From: Lomentospora prolificans
Taxonomy: Eukaryota > Ascomycota > Sordariomycetes > Microascales > Microascaceae
Length of the DNA stretch: 64,000 nucleotides
Assembly (NCBI GenBank): GCA_029532625.1
Contig: JARFXM010000003.1
Span: forward strand, 3,038,001 to 3,102,000
Direction of reading: 5' to 3'
The notes beneath the pieces were generated by a model, which made no database searches, was not told where the DNA came from, and saw only the letters and a list, made by a program, of their open reading frames with translations. Shown here piece after piece: positions 58,522 to 64,000 of the stretch (positions are counted from its first letter, which is position 1; each line of letters opens with the position of its first letter). The position numbers were made by a program, and so were the translations under genes.

Positions 58522-59657
58522 TCAAAGCTCCATCCTTCCCGTAATATCCTCACTCATGCCGCGGGCGGACGGGCTATAGCGGTCCGCATCCATGTCGTCA
58601 TCGTCATCATTGAGATCATACTCGTCATCATCGAGGTAATCGTCTTCTGAGAAGGGCACTAGGTCGCCGTCCTCGCCGCGGTTCCAGAAGAAGCCATCGT
58701 CATCCCCATCTTCTTCGTCGTAAGTCTCCGCAACAGCGGCGTCTTGTGGGCTAAGCCAAAATCTCGCTCGCTTCGTTGCACCTAGATCCACGGCACCCGT
58801 TCGCTGCGCCATGCCCGCGGGGGTCAACATCGGGCTCTGTGAACTTATCACAGGCACGACGCGGAGATATAGGTACGCAACACGTTTGAGGGTGCGGTTG
58901 AAAAAGAAGTAGTGGACAGACCAAATAGCGCTTTCGTCTTCTTCGAAAGGGTCAACATCAGGCTCGTAGTTGAAAATTGTACATTCGTCGAGACGCATTT
59001 CCTTATCCAGGAGTGACCAACAGTGTTGGCTCCATACTGCTGCGGGCCCAGTAGTGACGACGTTGTTCGTGCGAGTGTCACCGCAACCACGGACGTTTTG
59101 TAGGATCGAATCGAGGTTCGCCATGATGCGCCTCAAACTACGCTCACGCTTGAAGTCACCCGGTCGCAGAACATTGGAGAAGTCGTAGTGCGGGTGAGAG
59201 GCGTTCAGCGTCGCAATAAGGTAGGCAAACGTTCGTCGATTCGCTAATTCGGAAAGCGGTCCGAAGGCGCTCGGCTGGGAAAAGAGGCTCGGGGAGGTTG
59301 CCATCATCGCCGCCTTTTGGGGTGGTGAGAGGCTCGCGCCGAGGCGAAGGAGTTCGGCATGTTGAGAATCTAGATCGTCGTTGATATTCTTGTATAACTT
59401 CTTATCGGAGCCAGTTGACTTGGTCGTGTAGAGATCGCATCCGCCCGTGACGTTGCAGTCTGGCGTGTTGAAGTTGAGCGCGCTCGTGACTGTGTCGAAG
59501 GCCGGAACTGGGAGGTACTAAATCGAGGCAAGAGTATGTTGAGCGATACGACGTTCAGGCCAAGGTAGGTAAGGGGATGAGGGGAGAGAGCGGCCCATCA
59601 GAATCGGTGGGTCGCTTTGCCGGGAACGACTAGATAAATTTGAGCGCATACCTTCAT
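58522..59657 (-). CDS. MAF1: MAF1 repressor of RNA polymerase III
   Basis: Two exons, 59657-59652 (ATG AAG only) and 59517-58522, in phase 0 across a 134-nt intron (GTATGC...TTTAG), encode 333 aa starting MKYLPVPAFDTVTSALNFN. The Maf1 family is clear: LNFNTPDCNVTGGCDLYTTK, LSELANRRTFAYLIATLNASHPHYDFS, GPAAVWSQHCWSLLDKEM, CTIFNYEPDVDPF and AIWSVHYFFFNRTLKRVAYLYL. The tail is acidic (DDDEYDLNDDDDD). Maf1 represses Pol III under starvation or stress; phosphorylation by PKA/TOR-type kinases holds it off. The internal ATG at 59307 would delete the first conserved box, so the microexon start is preferred. Confidence 0.94.
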
Positions 59658-62156
59658 CGTGTCGGATGTTCTGTTTTCGACGCCCGAACGGAGGCATTAA
59701 GTGGAATTGGCTGCGGTACGGAAGAGGAAGGGGGGGCAAAGGGAGAAAGCGGATCCGAATGAGTTGCTTGTAGGACCCAGACCTGCGGGAGTGCAGCTCG
59801 CAATGACTGGTCGGTGTAGTTGGGCGATTCGAAAATTCGGGGTTGCGGGGGAGAGCCGGTCGCAGCCCGTTGGGATTCAAATAAGGCAATGAGAAATCGC
59901 AGCCGGGCAATGAGGATGAGTCGTGGTTGGGAAAGCAGTGGTCGCAGATTGACCGCGTGTCGGGTGGGATGACGTTGATGAAGCGGATTCGAGGAGGGAT
60001 GCGGCTACGGCAAGAATGGGGGAGTTGCGGGTCGTCTTGGATATATATCGATAGCGGGCCTTGGCGGGAAAAGGGCGATGCTTGCCGGCTGCTGATTGCG
60101 AGGCCCAGCAGCAGTAGGCGGGAGGGGGATGCAAAGCGCCCAACAGGGAGGGACTCGGGCGATTTGTGTGGTGGGCGATAGCCAGCTTGGTAGCACGTAG
60201 CGTGGTGGTGGGAGGTTCGTGTCAGGAAGAGTGGGCGGAAGCCAAAATGAGGGGGGATGACCAAGGGTTAAAGGGGTAACTAGACGTGTTAATAACAAGG
60301 TCGAAGATCATCTTACTGCGCACCTTCCCATCAATCCGAAGATGGCTCGGAACCTTGAAGCGAGAAGCCAGCCAGCGAGATGCGGTCCTGTCAGAGCCTG
60401 GCGGGTGGAGAGACTTGTCGGGTACAGGGGCACAGTGAATGGAATGGCCAGCTAGCCAGCGAGCGTCGTCCATCAATTGATGTTGCCGGAGCCAGCGCTT
60501 GGGAGTGTAACAGCTGATCTGTTGGTGAATTAACAGATTAGCCCCGGGGGATGATCGGGGGTTTGTACATTCGACTTGTTGAGACGCATGAATATACTGT
60601 GAAACAATGTACCTATACAAATATGATGACGCCAGTCGGTTAAGCGGGAATGGGGTTGGGGGTCAGGCCAGGTCCTCTGGATGAGCGAAAGGAGGACGGC
60701 GCCGGGAACACATGTCGGATTGGTCCCCAGACTAGACAGATGCTCTTGTCCAGTAGAATACCACACACCCTTCGGCTGGTGGCGCCAGCTTGATGGCGCT
60801 GGCTGGTTAGTGCTGAAGAATGCGAAGGTGTGAGGAGCTTGCTAGACTTTCAGGTGGGACCAGGTGCTGGGAGGTTACCATACAGTGCGTGCTTCCATCG
60901 ATTGATCCAAAAGCCCGGACGTTCTCGAGGAGAGGTACAAGCGAGTTGGGGCGTTTTTGCTATTAGTCTCTCTGAGGAAACGTGCTGCTTGCCAGCCAGC
61001 GTCAAACTCCATCCCTCTGTGCACCATGTCCCTCAGTCATCCTGGGCGCAATGTAAGCATACACTCAGACGAATAGGACGACCCACAAAGCCGCACGTGT
61101 AGCGGGTGTTGGCCAGCTTCGTCCTCAAACCCCCCGCGTCGAGAACCGTGTTTCGACGAAGCTCCGAGTCTAGACATCTCCTGCGGTGCGCCAAATTGAC
61201 GACGTCATATCGTTAGTTTGAGCTCATCCAAGCTCATATCCGCGAAATGTATTTGGGGGGATTGCTGGCGCTGGAGTTCTTTGGGATTCGGCCCCGAGTA
61301 GTCGACATCACGTCAGCTGCTGAGCCACCTTCGTCCATCAAGCACTCAATTGACCAACTAGGTTGGCCAGGAAGAAGCAAACTGCACTTAGAAACGCAAT
61401 ACGTGCATGGAAGCTGGAGGGGGCGTCCGGAGACGTGGTAGCAGGTAGCTCGGCGAACCTGGTCCGAGTTACAGCGTGCCATTCTCCATCAACCCTATCC
61501 GAGCCAGCCTTCATCAATGTTTGACTGCTTTAGTCTTGGAAAATTAAAGCCGAGGATAGTTTATCTACCCTCCAAGAACTATACAAGTACACAAGCTCCC
61601 ACCAATGGCGCTTGCCAAGTTGCCCCGCCCATCATCACTCTTGAGCATTCCTGCACATTAGCTCGTTTTAACCGTCTTGCCCTCCTCTTCTTCAAGGAGA
61701 AGAAATGGATGGAAACCGCAGCTTCTGCAGCCACGCGTATCCTATATATGACAATTCCATCTGTCGGTCCGTTATGGTGGAGTGATATCGTAGTCTGTAT
61801 AAACCCAGCAGGATTTCTCGTGATCATAGGTATCGGTAGGTTGTCCCCGGCTTCACCATACTCATAATATCATGCCAGCTTCCCACCTTTCTGTTGCTTC
61901 GTTTCATAGCATACCGGCGTTTTTCAGTGCACGTTCAACTTCCTTCGACGCCTGTTTCGTAGCCCAAGCAGGAAAGCGAGCGAGTTCATTAGCCATCAAC
62001 GATCAGCAGCCACACTTGGCGTACAACTATGCCAGGCCAGACGTTCCACCACCGGGGCTCCGACGTGAGAGGGGTGTCGAACCAAGAACAGTATAGTGAG
62101 TGCGTTTTCTGAAATAAGTTCGGCTTTGGGCGAAGCTCAGAGAAACAGCCCGCCTA
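59658..62156. other. Intergenic region, 2.5 kb
   Basis: MAF1 promoter and leader on the left, 3' flank of the AP-1 sigma gene on the right. CCAGCCAGCG-type short repeats recur at 60370 and 60995. The long frame 60264-59518 (-) is Pro/Ser/Arg-rich and is probably leader. Confidence 0.5.
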
Positions 62157-63119
62157 TTACATGATCTTGGTGACCTCATCCTCGACCTGGACCCATCGCA
62201 CGTAAACGTCAGTCTCGAGAAGGAAATGCATTCCCCTCAGCCCTACTACACCCCCTCCGGGAAATGCAGACGGGACAAGGTACTCGCCGGAAGGGAAAAA
62301 ACGAATTGGAGGAGGGGTTCAAGTGCACAAGCCTTCAATCCTACGGGGAGGGGAGCAGGGACAGCAGGCCGCGAGGCCCACATATAACCGAGCATATCCG
62401 TGCTCTCGACGATTAATACGTACCTCCATATCTTCTAACGAATCCTGTTGCGAGATGCAACGAAGCACATTCTTCTTGCTACTGTCTTGTAGCTCGCCAG
62501 CGAGAAGCAGTTCGTCTAGTATGTAATAGGCTTTTGTAAAGGAGAAGATGATATCGAGTTCGCACACGTTTCCGTAGTACTTGTCCATTTGTTCGACGTA
62601 TCGGTGGATAATTTCGAGAGTTATGAGTTCGTTGTCCTCTGAAGAGCAGCCCGCAATGAAGAAAAGCGAGGCATATCGACGGTAGACGATCTTCGTATCT
62701 GATGCCACACACAACCGTTAGAAGACGAAGGCCCACGGCAGATGGATAGAAGCAAGCCGGGGGACAGCCCGGCCTTATTCAGAAAGGCCCATACCCTTAT
62801 ACTCTAAGAAGTTGCACATCCGTGTCCGCCGAGCAAGGACTAATTGGGATACATCCTTGACAATCTTGGCCTTCTCCTTCGGTGATAGTGTAGTGAACCA
62901 TTTTGCAAGGCGCTGGATGAACTCGAGCAGTTAGCGGTTAATCGCGAGAGCTTAGTTCCTCAGGGGCAAGCCGGCGAAGCGCGGGGGCAAGCCGGGTTGG
63001 GGACACGTACAACTTTGCCCTGTCTTGAGAGTAGAATCAGGTAACTAGACGAACGGTCAGAGGAGCTGGAGAAGGGCTCGAATTTGAGAAAGGATATGAT
63101 ATCCTTACTGGATCGCCAT
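62157..63119 (-). CDS. APS1: AP-1 clathrin adaptor, sigma subunit
   Basis: Five exons, 63119-63109, 63044-63011, 62912-62795, 62698-62424 and 62186-62157, encode 155 aa. All four introns (64, 98, 96 and 237 nt) are GT-AG, and every phase matches. The protein reads MAIHYLILLSRQGKV-RLAKWFTTLSPKEKAKIV, LARRTRMCNFLEYKDTKIVYRRYASLFFIAG, LELITLEIIHRYVEQMDKYYGN-type sequence, YILDELLLAGELQDSSKKNVL and ends MEVEDEVTKIM. RLAKWF...RRTRMCNFLEYKD separates it from AP-2 sigma. AP-1 sorts clathrin cargo at the trans-Golgi/endosome. The first coding exon is only 11 nt and the last 30 nt, so automatic prediction is likely to lose both ends. Confidence 0.93.
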
Positions 63120-64000
63120 TGTGAAAAGGGGGCCAGGGCTGAGTGGGTAATTTTTAACAGTCCAATGTTGGGGTTGAAAAGTGCTCCTGGAAGTGGGGGA
63201 TTCGTTTTGGGTGGTTGATGGTGGTTGACACTCGGATTTACCACCATTCGCATATCGATATGAATGTGGTCATTAAGAGTGTCAGCAGTTGGTACCAGCT
63301 GCTGCATTTTGCACACCATGACCAGGCAGAGAGATGTCTGGACGCATGGTGTCACACTGATGGTTGATGGCCCCCATGTCGTGCTCCCACCATCATCGTG
63401 CCCCATTGCCACGCCGCGCATCATCGCTTTCCATGCGTCGGAGTTGGTGATGGCCCTGCATTTTTATTCTGGTGGTATTTCTATAGTATTTCTCCGTCGT
63501 TTCCCAGGCCCAAGTGGCCTCTTCGAAGTCGTAGCCCGGGCGCACTGGCCCATAGTTTTTTGTATAGGGGTCGGAGAAGAGCGGAGCGAGCTAACTACTC
63601 TCGTAGTCGCCATGTCTGCCGGTTTTTTTCTCTCCCTCTGCCAACTACTGCCGGAATATTGCACGTCCGGAATCGAGCTAATAAGTCGGCTCTTGATAAT
63701 TCCTAGGTGTACCCGTCGAGGTTCGCCCCTCGAGACCCCCACCTCCCTCGTGGCGGGGCTTTCAAGGCAGTGTAGTGTTACTATTTTTTTTTTTCGCAAT
63801 TTTCCCTCATAATCTTCCCTTATAAACTCTCGCTCCTCTCACAATGCCCCGGAATCCGATTTCGCGTGGTTTTGGCGTGTGTTCTTGTCTAAGAATCCAA
63901 AGATCTCCGCAGAGCTTTTCCCCGACAGTTCACATCGCCCTTGCGCCTCTGCACCGAATCTAATAGGTACGTCCGCATATCCGGGGTTACCGCAGCCTAG
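63120..64000. other. Upstream of AP-1 sigma, right edge
   Basis: Promoter of the AP-1 sigma gene. The far right is T/C-rich and ends with TAATAG/GTACGTCC at 63963-63974, which could be a 5'-leader exon with donor of a rightward gene beyond the window. I cannot support a coding start here. Confidence 0.4.

Noticed and set aside
59518..60264. 248-codon frame upstream of MAF1 (-)
   Set aside because: Pro/Ser/Arg-rich, overlaps the MAF1 first exon in another frame and has no family features. Treated as leader.

Overview
This window is nuclear DNA from a filamentous ascomycete (Pezizomycotina, most likely Sordariomycetes). Support for this: short introns (about 60-240 nt) with GT...TACTAAC/CTAAC...AG signals, compact genes on both strands separated by 0.5-4.4 kb, pyrimidine-rich leaders, and protein families such as a fused HisH-HisF HIS7, a SLN1-type hybrid histidine kinase, ORM1, PalI/SUR7 and a Vps62-family protein. 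I see no rRNA, transposase, reverse transcriptase or CRISPR. I rebuilt about 19 protein genes and one tRNA by joining open frames across splice sites. All exon joins come from reading the sequence, not from transcripts.

Left third (1-25 kb): Vps62-like protein (-), TFIIIC triple-barrel subunit (-), HIS7 (+), ornithine decarboxylase antizyme (-), Yippee-like protein (+), DUG1-type Cys-Gly dipeptidase (-), MPE1/RBBP6-type polyadenylation factor (+), GET3 ATPase (-), 5-hydroxyisourate hydrolase (+) and a small unknown protein (-). Most are housekeeping genes in divergent or convergent pairs.

Middle (25-45 kb): the sparsest part. It holds a SUR7/PalI membrane protein (-), an unknown protein with a possible RRM-like N-terminus (-), a caffeoyl-CoA-type O-methyltransferase (-), a weakly supported membrane/secreted orphan ORF (-), ORM1 (-) and a five-zinc-knuckle AIR-like protein (+). 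A 15-bp hairpin lies in the empty stretch near 27.8 kb.

Right third (45-64 kb): an F-box-like protein (+), the SLN1-type hybrid kinase (+) behind a 4.4-kb upstream gap, an intron-bearing tRNA-Leu(UAA) (+), MAF1 (-) and the AP-1 clathrin adaptor sigma subunit (-).

The strongest special observation is the antizyme. After removing an intron, frame 0 runs 53 codons into a TCC-TGA stop, and the +1 frame opens exactly there into the antizyme domain. This is a programmed +1 frameshift with the classical shift site, placed just downstream of a splice junction. Other notable points: a GC-AG intron in the MPE1 homologue, a MAF1 start codon in a 6-nt coding exon, an 11-nt first coding exon in the AP-1 sigma gene, a CPC1/Gcn4-type site upstream of HIS7, and three Pol III-related loci in one window (TFIIIC subunit, MAF1, tRNA). 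I found no evidence for a wholly new multi-gene system.
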